Positions 49,104 through 57,692 of a stretch of DNA of 64,000 bases are shown here, in pieces. Position 1 is the first letter of the stretch, and every line of letters begins with the position of its first letter. Source of the DNA: Limnoglobus sp043757025 (lineage in GTDB: Bacteria; Planctomycetota; Planctomycetia; Gemmatales; Gemmataceae); contig JAYVQG010000171.1 of NCBI GenBank assembly GCA_043757025.1, positions 1-64,000 on the forward strand, read 5' to 3'. A program made the position numbers and the translations under genes. Below the pieces are notes generated by a model. The model saw nothing but the letters and a program-made list of their open reading frames with translations. It had not been told where the DNA came from and made no database searches.

Positions 49104-51131
49104 TTATTTGAGCATCTTTAACGCGTCGGCGGCGGTGGCCGCGTGTGTTATTTTCAGTTCGGGTGTCGCTTTCAACAACGCCCAGACGTGGGTGGCCGGT
49201 CGATAGTTCGCGAGCATTTCGGCTTCGGTGAAAGCTTTTCCGCCACCGTGAACCGCACCGGCGATCGCGACCCGTTTCGGTGCCGCGAGTGCCGCCAGGT
49301 GTGCGACGTCGCCGATGTCGCGAAGGATGCCGGGTGCCATCAATCCGAGTCGCTGGCCGACGTACGGTTCGTCGGAAATATAACTTCCGAGCGAGCCGAC
49401 TGCCGCAATTTTCCCGATCCGCGGCTCAATCGCCCCTGCCGCGAGTGCAACCAAACCGGCGGGGCCGTCGCCGATGATCGTGACGTCTTTCGGCAAACCT
49501 TCGGTAGCCTCCAAGTAGTCTAGGAGCCGCACGACGTCGAATGTCCACTGGCCGAGCAATGGGCGACCGAGCCACAGCGACCACTCGGCCGAATTGTGGT
49601 CCGGCGCGCGGCCAATCGTATCGCCCGCGATGCTCATTCCGCGCAGGTCGAAGGGTATCAGGTTGCCGCCCGCTTTACGCACTTCTTTCGCGAGTTCGCT
49701 TTTCGCAGCGACGTCGCGGCCCTGGAAATTCAGCAGAATCGTCACTGGTTTCTTCGGGTCGTACTCGCGCAAGTCGGCGGTCAGCATCAATCCCGGCTCG
49801 GGTGCGAAGCGCATGATCTTCGCGTCGATTTGCACTTGCTTCGGCAACTTCGCACGATCCGGGAACCCGCCGAAGACCTTGTTTACGAGTATCTTTCGCA
49901 TCGTCTCGCTCGTCGTCGCCCACTCGGCTGCCGTCTTCGGTGCCACGTTCTGTTCGAGTAATTTCGTACCTTCCGCTGCTGCAAACTTCGGCAGTGTCAG
50001 CCAGTTGTCAGCACGGCTCGTGCCGGGGAAACAGCGAATGTCTTCGGGGGCTTCCGGGCGGATTTCCGGGTCGCGAATCGGGCTGCCCTCGCCCTCGCCC
50101 TTGAGGTGCAACGTCATCCATCCGTACATCGCTTCGCGCATCGCCTGGTTATAATCGTGCCCGCTCTCGAAGATCGCGTGGCGTAAATTCGCTTTCTTTC
50201 CAGCTAATTCAAAGACTGGCGTGGCTTGTGCGATCGACTTCTTCGCTTGCTCGACGGAGAACTGATACGCATCTTTGGTCGCGCTGACGACCATCAGCCC
50301 GCGTGGTGCCGTCAGGCCGAGTACGCCCCATTCTTCGGTGTACGTGAGCGCGCCGGGTACGACTTCGCAGAGGCAGCACGCGGTTCGCAAGTAGGCTTGG
50401 TAATTTCCGACCGAACAGACCGGCACCGCAGCACTCAGGCGTTCGTCCCACGCCCCCGAGTACATGCTCTGGTTGCCACCACCGCTCGCGCCGGTGATGC
50501 CAATCTTCGCGCCGTTCACTTCGGGCCGCGTTTGCAGATAATCGACCGCCCGCATATTCTCGTAAACCTGGATCCCGGATAGCGGCTTGCCAATCGGGTA
50601 CAGAAGCGCGCCGACCATCTCGCCGTGGTACTCGCCGAGCGCCTTGCCGATAGCGCGCTCGCCCGCTCCGAAGGCATCGACGCACAGGACGAAGAAGCCG
50701 AGCTTGGCGGCACCGATGCAGCGCGCCTGCACGACGGGGTCTTGCTTCGCGCCTTTCCAGTGGCCGTGAACTTGCAGAATGGCGGGCAGTTTGCCTTTCT
50801 TTTCCGGCACGTACGCATTCGCGGTCATGCGAACGCCGGGCATCGTCTGGAAGCTGATTTTTTCGAGCGTGTAACCGTCGCGTTTGAGCTCGCCGTGCTT
50901 TTGCACATCGAGCGGGCACGGCTCTTTGGGGAATCCGCCCCACGATGCCAACAGTTTCTCGCGCAGTTCGCCACGCTGTTTTTGCCATTCGGCGAGCGTT
51001 GCGGGCGGTTTATCGTTCGCTCGCAGTGCGACCGCCTGCGCCGAAACGAAGTCCCGAAAATCGGGATCGGCCGCCGACAGCGGGTACGTGAGTGACAGTG
51101 CGATGACACTAGCGAACAGCGTGCGGAACAT
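49104..51131 (-). CDS. Secreted tandem alpha/beta-hydrolase (acetyl xylan esterase-like)
   Basis: 675 residues from ATG 51131, preceded by GGGAG; signal peptide MFRTLFASVIALSLTYPLSA. The first half is an acetyl xylan esterase-like hydrolase: VHGHWKGAKQ (oxyanion), GFFVLCVDAFGAGER, and nucleophile elbow ITGASGGGNQS (Ser216) followed by AGKKANLRHAIFESGHDYNQ with the catalytic His candidate. The second half repeats the fold (KPVTILLNFQGRDVAAKSEL, ATEGLPKDVTIIGDGPAGLV) but the elbow reads GDGPAG, with no Ser, so that domain is probably inactive. Such esterases remove acetyl groups from polysaccharides. Stand-alone. Confidence 0.8.
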   Translation of the reverse strand: MFRTLFASVIALSLTYPLSAADPDFRDFVSAQAVALRANDKPPATLAEWQKQRGELREKLLASWGGFPKEPCPLDVQKHGELKRDGYTLEKISFQTMPGVRMTANAYVPEKKGKLPAILQVHGHWKGAKQDPVVQARCIGAAKLGFFVLCVDAFGAGERAIGKALGEYHGEMVGALLYPIGKPLSGIQVYENMRAVDYLQTRPEVNGAKIGITGASGGGNQSMYSGAWDERLSAAVPVCSVGNYQAYLRTACCLCEVVPGALTYTEEWGVLGLTAPRGLMVVSATKDAYQFSVEQAKKSIAQATPVFELAGKKANLRHAIFESGHDYNQAMREAMYGWMTLHLKGEGEGSPIRDPEIRPEAPEDIRCFPGTSRADNWLTLPKFAAAEGTKLLEQNVAPKTAAEWATTSETMRKILVNKVFGGFPDRAKLPKQVQIDAKIMRFAPEPGLMLTADLREYDPKKPVTILLNFQGRDVAAKSELAKEVRKAGGNLIPFDLRGMSIAGDTIGRAPDHNSAEWSLWLGRPLLGQWTFDVVRLLDYLEATEGLPKDVTIIGDGPAGLVALAAGAIEPRIGKIAAVGSLGSYISDEPYVGQRLGLMAPGILRDIGDVAHLAALAAPKRVAIAGAVHGGGKAFTEAEMLANYRPATHVWALLKATPELKITHAATAADALKMLK

Positions 51132-51290
51132 GTCGAATATCTCCCGGAGAACCCGGTCAGGTGGGTGCGACAATACGAGTGTGGCGAGAAGCCACGCGAA
51201 ACGCAAGTGAGAACCGCCAGGATCGTTTGAAACGGGAGCTTCACACGACAATTAACTGACGGAAGCGAATAAATCTGGTAACGTGCGGAA

Positions 51291-51506
51291 ATGAAACGAT
51301 ACGCTATCATCCTCGAAAACGCGGGCGAAAATTGGGCGGCCTACGTCCCCGATTTGCCGGGGTGTGTCGCCACCGGCGAGACAGTCGAAGAAGTTGGACA
51401 GACGATCCGAGAGGTGATTGAGATGCACATTCAGGGCATGTTGGAAGATGGCATACCGGTTCCTGACGCAACGAGTCGCGTCGATTACGTCGAAATTTCC
51501 GCTTAA
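51291..51506 (+). CDS. HicB-like protein, solitary
   Basis: 71 residues, MKRYAIILENAGENWAAYVP followed by DLPGCVATGETVEEVGQTIR and EVIEMHIQGMLEDGIPVP. This is the HicB-like partial RNase H fold (GenWaAYvPDLPGC.atGeT.eEa...i.eAi..hi..l...G...P). In a toxin-antitoxin pair HicB sits next to HicA, but no HicA (a small double-stranded RNA-binding protein with GSH motif) is visible on either side. Many such solitary genes occur. The ribosome site is weak. Its stop overlaps the stop of the ABC gene on the other strand. Confidence 0.85.
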   Translation: MKRYAIILENAGENWAAYVPDLPGCVATGETVEEVGQTIREVIEMHIQGMLEDGIPVPDATSRVDYVEISA

Positions 51507-52432
51507 CTCACAGAACGCAGGAACAACTCTTCTAACGTCTCGTCGTCGCGGAGTAGTGCGCGGATCGCGACTTCGGAGAGGTCGGCCATCTTGTAGAAAT
51601 TCAAGTTCGACCAACCGGGCGGCACGGTCACGCGCCATTCGCCGTGGCCGTTGTCGGCGAGAATACTGACGCCTTCGCCTTCGAGTTCCGTGCGGAAACG
51701 GGCACCATCGCCCAAAATGCGAATCCGGAAGCGGTCGTTCCGCACCGCACACAGTTCTGCCACCGTGCCCTGCCCTCGCAACCGCCCGCCCGCCATTATC
51801 ACCACCCGTTCGCACACCGCTTGCACGTCGGCAAGCAAGTGCGTGGATAAGATAATCGACTTGCCATGTTCCGCGCCGAGTTCGCGAATGAGCTTCAGCA
51901 TCGCGTCGCGGCCGGCCGGGTCGAGGCCGCTCGTCGGTTCATCTAAAAGCAACAATGGCGGGTCGTGGATGAGTGCCTGCGCGAGTTTCACGCGTTGTTT
52001 CATGCCTGCGGAATAGTCTTCGACGCGGCGGTAACGGGCTTCTTCGAGTTGCAAGTAACTCAGCACTTCATGCGCACGGCGTTGGGCGTGGCGACGCGGC
52101 ATCCCGCACAGTTCCCCGGCGAAACTGACGAACTCGATCCCGGTGAGGCCCGGTACGAGTGCCTCGGCTTCGGGCATGAAACCGATCTGCCGACGAAGTT
52201 GCCAGTTGTTTGCGGCGTCGCGGTCGCCACCGAGCGATTGATCGAGTACGCGACCGGTGCCACTCGTCGGCGCGATCAGCCCCATGAAGATCTTCAGCAG
52301 CGTCGATTTGCCCGCACCGTTCGGGCCGAGCAAGCCAATGCGGCCGTGCGGGAGTGACAACGTGAGATCGCGAATGGCCGGGAAGCCGCCGAACTCGCAA
52401 CGCAGATTTTGTACTTCAATTAGCGGTTGCAT
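51503..52432 (-). CDS. ABC transporter ATP-binding protein
   Basis: 309 residues from ATG 52432 (MQPLIEVQNLRCEFGGFPAI). Walker A GPNGAGKS at 36-43, Q-loop QIGFMPEAEAL, signature YSAGMKQRVKLAQAL, Walker B LLLLDEPTSGLDP and switch His in STHLLADV are all present. The type, with an extra 80-residue C-terminal part, resembles ATPases of ABC-2 export systems (CcmA/NatA-like). No permease gene adjoins it; it follows argJ by about 20 bp. It overlaps the HicB gene tail to tail. The frame is open upstream into argJ but that part is out of frame with real coding. Confidence 0.92.
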   Translation of the reverse strand: MQPLIEVQNLRCEFGGFPAIRDLTLSLPHGRIGLLGPNGAGKSTLLKIFMGLIAPTSGTGRVLDQSLGGDRDAANNWQLRRQIGFMPEAEALVPGLTGIEFVSFAGELCGMPRRHAQRRAHEVLSYLQLEEARYRRVEDYSAGMKQRVKLAQALIHDPPLLLLDEPTSGLDPAGRDAMLKLIRELGAEHGKSIILSTHLLADVQAVCERVVIMAGGRLRGQGTVAELCAVRNDRFRIRILGDGARFRTELEGEGVSILADNGHGEWRVTVPPGWSNLNFYKMADLSEVAIRALLRDDETLEELFLRSVS

Positions 52433-52452
52433 CCGTGCCTTGGCTTGCAGAA

Positions 52453-53634
52453 TCAGGTGGTGTAGTCGGCGTTCAGCTTGACGTATTCTTCGGTGAGGTC
52501 GCAAGTGTAAAACGTGCAGGCCGCCGTGCCGAGCGTGAAGCGGAGGTCGATGGTGATGTCGCGATTCGCCTTCAAGTAGCCCGAGACAGCCACCGCGTCG
52601 AACGGCAACGGCCGCCCTCGCTCGTAAAGCGAGAATGGCCCGATGTGCAGGTATGCGACATCGGATTCCTCGAACGGCACCCCAGCGTAACCGGCGGCGG
52701 AAACGATTCGCCCCCAGTTCGGGTCGGCACCGTAAATCGCGGTCTTCACCAGCGCACTTTCCGCAATCGCCTTGGCTATCGTTCGCGCTTCGGTGAAACT
52801 GCGGCAACCATCGACTTGCAGTTTGATGAGGTGATTCGCGCCCTCGGCATCGGCGGCAATTTGCTGCGACAACGATTCGCACGCGGATGTGACCGCATCG
52901 CCGAACTCGGCGAGCGTTGCCCCACTGAGCGGTGGCCCCGTGCCATTTGCCAGCAGAAAGACCGTGTCGTTCGTGCTCGTGTGCCCTTCGACCGAGATGC
53001 AATTGAAGGTCGTTTGCACCGATTTCGTCAGGATTTCGTGGAGGTCTTTCGGATCGACCGCGACATCGGTGAACAGGAAACCGAGCATCGTCGCCATGTT
53101 CGGGCCGATCATCGCGGCCCCCTTCGCGAAGCCGGTCAGCGTACGGTCGCCGATCTCCCGCGTCACGGTTTTGATTTTGGTATCGGTCGTCAGTATCGCT
53201 TGGGCAGCGAAAAAGAAACCATCGATACCGGGCCGTGCAGCGGCCACCGCCTTCAGTATCCCCGCTTCGAGAATCGGCATCGGCAACAGTCGCCCGATCA
53301 CTCCCGTCGACGCGACGAGCACCTGTTGCGGCGAACACCCGACACCGATGGCGGTCAGCTCGGCCATCCGTTCGGCATCGGCCATGCCTTGTTCGCCGGT
53401 GCAGGCATTCGCGTTCCCGGAGCAAACCACAATCGCTCGCGCATCGCTACGCGGCAAACGCGCGCGGCTGATGTGGACGGGAGCCGCACAGACGCGGTTC
53501 TGCGTGAACACCCCCGCCGCCGCCGCCGGCGTGTCGCTGATAATCACGGCCAGATCGCGCCGGTTCGGCTCCGTGCGCAAACCGGAAACGACACCCGCAT
53601 AACGATAGTTCCGAGGTAGCTGCCATTCGCTCAT
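52453..53634 (-). CDS. argJ: Bifunctional glutamate N-acetyltransferase/ornithine acetyltransferase
   Basis: 393 residues from ATG 53634 (a GTG two codons upstream is also possible; neither has a strong ribosome site). Arginine biosynthesis: moves acetyl from acetylornithine to glutamate. Markers are AGVVSGLRTEPNRRDLAVII, GVFTQNRVCAAPV, VVCSGNANACTGEQG, GCSPQQVLVASTGVIGRLLP, and the self-cleavage site in GAAMIGPNMATMLGFLFTD, where the Thr of ATMLG becomes the nucleophile. DPNWGRIVSAAGYAGVPFEE and the C-terminal LNADYTT also fit. It precedes the ABC ATPase by about 20 bp. Confidence 0.95.
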   Translation of the reverse strand: MSEWQLPRNYRYAGVVSGLRTEPNRRDLAVIISDTPAAAAGVFTQNRVCAAPVHISRARLPRSDARAIVVCSGNANACTGEQGMADAERMAELTAIGVGCSPQQVLVASTGVIGRLLPMPILEAGILKAVAAARPGIDGFFFAAQAILTTDTKIKTVTREIGDRTLTGFAKGAAMIGPNMATMLGFLFTDVAVDPKDLHEILTKSVQTTFNCISVEGHTSTNDTVFLLANGTGPPLSGATLAEFGDAVTSACESLSQQIAADAEGANHLIKLQVDGCRSFTEARTIAKAIAESALVKTAIYGADPNWGRIVSAAGYAGVPFEESDVAYLHIGPFSLYERGRPLPFDAVAVSGYLKANRDITIDLRFTLGTAACTFYTCDLTEEYVKLNADYTT

Positions 53635-53706
53635 TTGCACATCGTATCAATCGCCGAAGACGGAGCCAGTTTCCACGCGACGTTTCGCCGCAACCAGGAC
53701 ACCCCG

Positions 53707-55533
53707 TTATGGTATCGGCACCATTTTCGTGAATGGCGGCACGAACGCTTGCAGTGCCGTGAGCGCGCCGACGACGCAGGCGAGGAAGATGCTGTGCCAG
53801 ATGACGGCACGGAAGATGTCGGCTTCTTTGCCGATCTGATTCGTGCCGGCCGTCGCGACGCAGATGCTCTGGGCGTCGATCATTTTCCCCATCACGCCAC
53901 CGGTGCTGTTCGCGTTGCAGATGAGTACCTCGGCTTGCGGCAACGTGAGATCCGTAAGTACGCCGGTCTTGTACACTTCGCCGGCGGTGATCTTTTGCAA
54001 GCTGCCGAACAAGGCATTGCTTCCCGCGTCGGTGCCCGTGAGGAAGACGCCGAGCCAGCCGAGGATCGCCGCGAAGAACGGGTAAAGTACGCCGGTTTCG
54101 GCGAACGCGACACCGAGCGTGGCGTCGATCCCCGCGTATTTCGTCACGTAGCTCAGGCCGAGCATACACGCGATTGTCGGGATCGGGATTTTCATCTGCA
54201 CGATCGTTTTGCGGAAGACTTTCTTCATCATCGGCAGGCTCGCGCCGAGCAGCACTGCGGAGAACATCGTGGCAATGAACACGGGCGTACCGGGGGCGGT
54301 CACCCACGGGAATTTGAAGATCGCTTCTTCGCGTTTCTCATCGTCGGTCGCATTGAGCTTTTGCAGCCGTTTCGCCCGTTCGACTTCTTTGTGCAACGTC
54401 GGCACGCTCTCCGAGTACGTCGTTTTCACACCTGCGAAAGCGAGCGGCCCCTTGCTGCCGTCCGCCTTCGGCCACGTTTCCATCGTGCGGATCGTCCCGG
54501 CAATCGCGAGGCAAAGCGACATCAGCAAGAACGGCGACCACGCCTTCGCCACGATCCACGCGGTCAGAGGCTTCTCGGTGCCGTGTGCTTTCAGGTCGTC
54601 GGAGAAGTCGATATCGGCGTGTTGGCAGGCAACCGGAGCTTTGCCAGAAGGCTTAGCCACCTCGGCGGGGAACTTCCATTCGTCCTTCGGTTTCCAGATG
54701 AATCGCAAAAACAGCGCGAGCGTAATCAGCGAGAACAGCCCGCCGCCGATGTCCGTGAGCGGCCAGACGACGAGGCCGGGAATCCAGACGTGCATCGTCG
54801 CGAAGAAATATTGGAAGATCGCGAACGAGCCACCGCCGACGGCGAGCGCGGGCCAAACATCGCGCGTCTGCTTCCAGGTACACATGCACTTCACCATGTA
54901 CAGCGGGATGATGCACGACAGGATCGGCAGTTGGTGCCCCGCCATCACGCTGAGCGTATCGGGATTGATGCCGGTCACTTGCCCGAGCGTCAGCGTCGGC
55001 ACGCCGAGGCCACCGTAACAAACCGGCGAGGTGTTCGCGATCAGGCAAATCACTGCCGCACGCAACGGCGGAAGGCCGAGGCCGACGAGCATTGCGCCGC
55101 AGATCGCCACCGGCGAACCGGCCCCCGCTGCGCCTTCCATGAACGCGCCGAAGCAGAAGCCGATCAGGATCGCCTGCACGCGGGCATCGCCGCTCAGCCC
55201 CGCAATCGATCGGCGAATGATGTCGAATTGCCCCGTTTCCACGGTGAGATTGTAAAGCAGCATCGCGGCAAACACCGTCCAACCGATCGGCAGCAGCCCG
55301 AAGATCGCACCGTGAACGAACGACCACGACGCCATCTGAACGGGCATGCCGTAAACGAGCCACGCGATCAGGACGGCCACGATCGCCCCGACCGCACCGG
55401 CCCCGCTCGCGACCCAACGCCGCCCCACGAGCAGGTAAAACAGCACGAGCACCGGCAGCGCCGCCACAACCGTGGATGCAAAGCGATGGCCGAGCGGATC
55501 GAGATCTTGCGTATACGTGGCAGCGAACAGCAT
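53707..55533 (-). CDS. L-lactate permease family transporter
   Basis: 608 residues from ATG 55533; the frame is open further upstream, but that part crosses the AT-rich and repeated region and looks non-coding. About fourteen hydrophobic helices. Family marks include GAFMEGAAGAGSPVAICGAM (the highly conserved G-F-x-x-F-x-E-G-x-x-G-x-G-x-P block) and NTSPVCYGGLGVPTLTLGQV, both of the LldP/LctP lactate permease family. A large hydrophilic loop of about 100 residues lies in the middle. The C-terminus has GAGSNALFGSLQKITA-type sequence (TGTDAGSNALFGSLQKITAG). Probable H+-coupled uptake of lactate or glycolate. It precedes argJ by 72 bp. Confidence 0.9.
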   Translation of the reverse strand: MLFAATYTQDLDPLGHRFASTVVAALPVLVLFYLLVGRRWVASGAGAVGAIVAVLIAWLVYGMPVQMASWSFVHGAIFGLLPIGWTVFAAMLLYNLTVETGQFDIIRRSIAGLSGDARVQAILIGFCFGAFMEGAAGAGSPVAICGAMLVGLGLPPLRAAVICLIANTSPVCYGGLGVPTLTLGQVTGINPDTLSVMAGHQLPILSCIIPLYMVKCMCTWKQTRDVWPALAVGGGSFAIFQYFFATMHVWIPGLVVWPLTDIGGGLFSLITLALFLRFIWKPKDEWKFPAEVAKPSGKAPVACQHADIDFSDDLKAHGTEKPLTAWIVAKAWSPFLLMSLCLAIAGTIRTMETWPKADGSKGPLAFAGVKTTYSESVPTLHKEVERAKRLQKLNATDDEKREEAIFKFPWVTAPGTPVFIATMFSAVLLGASLPMMKKVFRKTIVQMKIPIPTIACMLGLSYVTKYAGIDATLGVAFAETGVLYPFFAAILGWLGVFLTGTDAGSNALFGSLQKITAGEVYKTGVLTDLTLPQAEVLICNANSTGGVMGKMIDAQSICVATAGTNQIGKEADIFRAVIWHSIFLACVVGALTALQAFVPPFTKMVPIP

Positions 55534-56106
55534 GATGGGGAGAACCTGCAACACCGGGGAGGGAGGAATTGAGATGCTACCAACCCCTACCCCAGACGCA
55601 AGCAGATAGTGCCGGAAGTACAAAATCGCGTCGCCAGAATCGACGTAAGTCAGAATTGTCGAGCGACCAAAACTGTTTTTTGGGGTGTTTTTTTCGGTTT
55701 TTGGGGGCCAAAAAGGCCGCTTTTCGATCGTCTTTCGCTGTTCCGTATTCCGTATATCGAACTCTTGTCGAGGGTTGTGTCGAACGGGGTCGATTCGACA
55801 ACCGGCGCAAGTCGCAACAGTAAATCGACCGACCACGACACAAAATCGACCGACCACGACATTCTCACGACACTTGGAGACACTTTCACGACACTTGGAG
55901 ACACTTCTGCGCACGACGTAAAAGTCGACTTACGTCGGATCGCCTCGGATTGTTTGACTGCGGGAAATCGTGTGGGTGATGCCGTACATCGCACTTTGCA
56001 CACGCCGAAATTATTGCCATCGGGCCACATTTTTCTTGCGGTATTTTCATTTGCTTCTTACGATACGTTGAATTGACCGATTCCCATTCGACAGGTGGTC
56101 CGCCCG
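55534..56106. other. Long intergenic region with AT-rich tracts and phased repeats
   Basis: About 570 bp between the divergent lactate permease and the nitrilase cassette. T/G-rich runs lie around 55670-55730 (for example TTTTTTGGGGTGTTTTTTT), unlike the GC-rich surroundings. Phased direct repeats lie at 55822-55906. No gene is convincing in either direction. Confidence 0.5.
55822..55906 (+). repeat. Two tandem 21-bp duplications sharing a phased CACGACA box
   Basis: AAATCGACCGACCACGACA occurs at 55822 and 55843; TCACGACACTTGGAGACACT (plus T) occurs at 55865 and 55886. CACGACA therefore stands at 55834, 55855, 55866 and 55887, spaced 21, 11 and 21 bp, close to whole helical turns. Confidence 0.85.
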
Positions 56107-56457
56107 ATGCCATCGCCAGATGCAATGCTCCCACTGATCGCAGACATCGGCAAGTGCCAGACGCTCAACCAGTTGATTCGCACTCTGCTGATGTATTGTC
56201 GGGATAATCGCGATGTTTACCGCAATTGGAACTTGTCGCACACGAATGCCACGATCGTGCGAGGATGGGAACAACTCGCCTTCGAACTCGCCAGAGGCTT
56301 ACAGAGTTCACTATTCGACGAAGACACGGCGAAAGTGCAAAAGTTTTTTTTCGACAACGGTTCGTTTTGGTCGGATCGGCAAATACTCAAAATGAATGTC
56401 GAAGCGACGCCTCTGGTCGTACCATCGCGCGCTCGTGTCGGCGATCGGAAGCCATAA
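56107..56457 (+). CDS. N-terminal helical part associated with the nitrilase-fold protein
   Basis: 116 residues from ATG 56107 (MPSPDAMLPLIADIGKCQTL), with AGGTGG upstream. Helical sequence including NQLIRTLLMYCRDNRDVYRN and ATIVRGWEQLAFELARGLQS, ending VVPSRARVGDRKP. It contains a run of eight T at 56344-56351 and overlaps the next frame by 62 bp. The C-terminal residues look less protein-like than the competing frame, so either the two are separate overlapping genes or one gene is interrupted by a +1 shift between 56396 and 56457. No known domain. Confidence 0.5.
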   Translation: MPSPDAMLPLIADIGKCQTLNQLIRTLLMYCRDNRDVYRNWNLSHTNATIVRGWEQLAFELARGLQSSLFDEDTAKVQKFFFDNGSFWSDRQILKMNVEATPLVVPSRARVGDRKP

Positions 56458-57541
56458 TGAGTTATTGCAAAAAGCGATTTTGCAAGATTCGCTCGCGGTC
56501 GGAGGCGTTTGTGCCTCTGTCGCACCGGACCAGTTATTCCCCGTCATCCGACCAACACTCGCGCAGATGAAACGCTGGTATGGCGTAACGGATGCGCAAT
56601 CGTTGGCGACGAACCCTGAGAGCCTGATCCCTCCAATCGATTCCTTGCCTTCATTCGGACTCGCACCTCCTCAGAATCACGATGGACCTCGAATCGAAAT
56701 CCATCTCGCTCACCGCGCCGCAAACGCTCCATTCCATAATGAATGTCCGTTGAAATTTGGCGTAGGCATATTGAACGCAGTGTCCGCCGAACTCGGTGTG
56801 CCCGTGCCGTGTTCTCCACCTCACGACGAAGACACGTTCTTCGGGATCGGCCCCGTCGATACTGATGTGCAAATCGCGAGGATGCGGGAAATCTTTCAGA
56901 AAGCCGTGGCAGAAAACGTCGATGTGTTGGTCTTTCCCGAGTTGTGTACGAATCGCGAAATTGCCAATCAGCTCATGAACGAGTTTTCGGCGTCGTCGGG
57001 TTCCATGACCGTGTTTGTCGCGGGCAGTTACCATTGCTTAGAAAAGCGAAAGAACATCGCAGTCGGTCGCGTTCGCGACGGGCGAAACGATTTGCGACAC
57101 GAAAAGATGGAGCGATACATCTTGAAAGGGAAAAACTGGAGCGGCGACAGAGATCTCGAAGAAGGTATCAATCTGGGTCCGAGCGTCTGCGTCTATCAAT
57201 GGAAGAACTGGAGTGCTACCATTCTCATTTGTATTGATGCGATATCGATACGCATCCAGTCGACCATTTCGACCGCGCGACCCCATATGATTTTGTTGCC
57301 CGCGTACACGGGAAGGACATCCGACTTCGTTCGGTTTGCGGACATTATGGTCGGTATCCAGGCTGCAACTGTAATGGGAAACGGACCGATACCGAACCGA
57401 GGCGCAGTGGGTGTTTTTGCCGTTCCGGTATTGGACGAAAACGGGCGCAACTGCATCGTGGAAGCAACGATTTCCCAAACCGCTCCGATACCGCAACTCT
57501 GCGTTTTCGACGGAGCGACTCAACAATGTCGTTTCGTCTAG
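56396..57541 (+). CDS. Nitrilase-superfamily (carbon-nitrogen hydrolase) protein
   Basis: 381 residues as an open frame. The first 115 residues are helical and may belong with the frame at 56107. The C-N hydrolase domain covers about 118-375, with the catalytic triad visible as E182 (DVLVFPELCTN), K237 (HEKMERYILKG) and C279 (ATILICIDAIS). The nucleophile motif is ICIDA rather than the common ICYDxxFPE. These enzymes cut nitriles, amides or ureido bonds; C-N hydrolase domains also occur in some anti-phage reverse transcriptase systems (DRT class 1), but there is no reverse transcriptase here. It is followed by a promoter and by two more unknown genes on the same strand. Confidence 0.75.
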   Translation: MSKRRLWSYHRALVSAIGSHNELLQKAILQDSLAVGGVCASVAPDQLFPVIRPTLAQMKRWYGVTDAQSLATNPESLIPPIDSLPSFGLAPPQNHDGPRIEIHLAHRAANAPFHNECPLKFGVGILNAVSAELGVPVPCSPPHDEDTFFGIGPVDTDVQIARMREIFQKAVAENVDVLVFPELCTNREIANQLMNEFSASSGSMTVFVAGSYHCLEKRKNIAVGRVRDGRNDLRHEKMERYILKGKNWSGDRDLEEGINLGPSVCVYQWKNWSATILICIDAISIRIQSTISTARPHMILLPAYTGRTSDFVRFADIMVGIQAATVMGNGPIPNRGAVGVFAVPVLDENGRNCIVEATISQTAPIPQLCVFDGATQQCRFV

Positions 57542-57644
57542 CCCAGTTGCGATTTCGTTGCGGATTGGACGAGTTGAGCTTGTCGTTCCGCGATAATTTT
57601 GGCAAAAAGAGCAAAGTCGTTGCGAACTAGTTGACGATGCCAAT

Positions 57645-57653
57645 TGGTATAAT
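57645..57653 (+). promoter_or_regulatory. Extended -10 promoter for the winged-helix gene
   Basis: TGGTATAAT is an exact extended -10 box (TGnTATAAT). TTGACG lies at 57631-57636, but only 11 bases upstream, so the promoter is probably of the extended -10 type. The start codon of the next gene is about 40 bp downstream. Confidence 0.6.
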
Positions 57654-57692
57654 AAATTACTTTCGTCCGAAAGAGCAAAAAGAGGAGCTATG

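Noticed and set aside
52433..53425. Upstream extension of the ABC ATPase frame, giving 640 residues
   Set aside because: The extension lies in another frame of argJ and is Arg-rich; the ATPase family begins at MQPLIEV.
53635..55572. A 645-codon rightward open frame opposite the lactate permease gene
   Set aside because: Composition (Arg, His, Asp, Glu-rich, no hydrophobic core) marks it as a shadow of the permease.
55609..56076. Rightward frame with aromatic-rich and repeated segments (KSTDHD, TTLGDT)
   Set aside because: The aromatic part comes from T/G-rich tracts and the repeats from the 21-bp duplications; no ribosome site, and a leftward frame is equally open.
56107..57541. A reverse transcriptase linked to the nitrilase, as in DRT class 1 systems
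   Set aside because: No YxDD motif or reverse transcriptase-like frame is visible around the gene.
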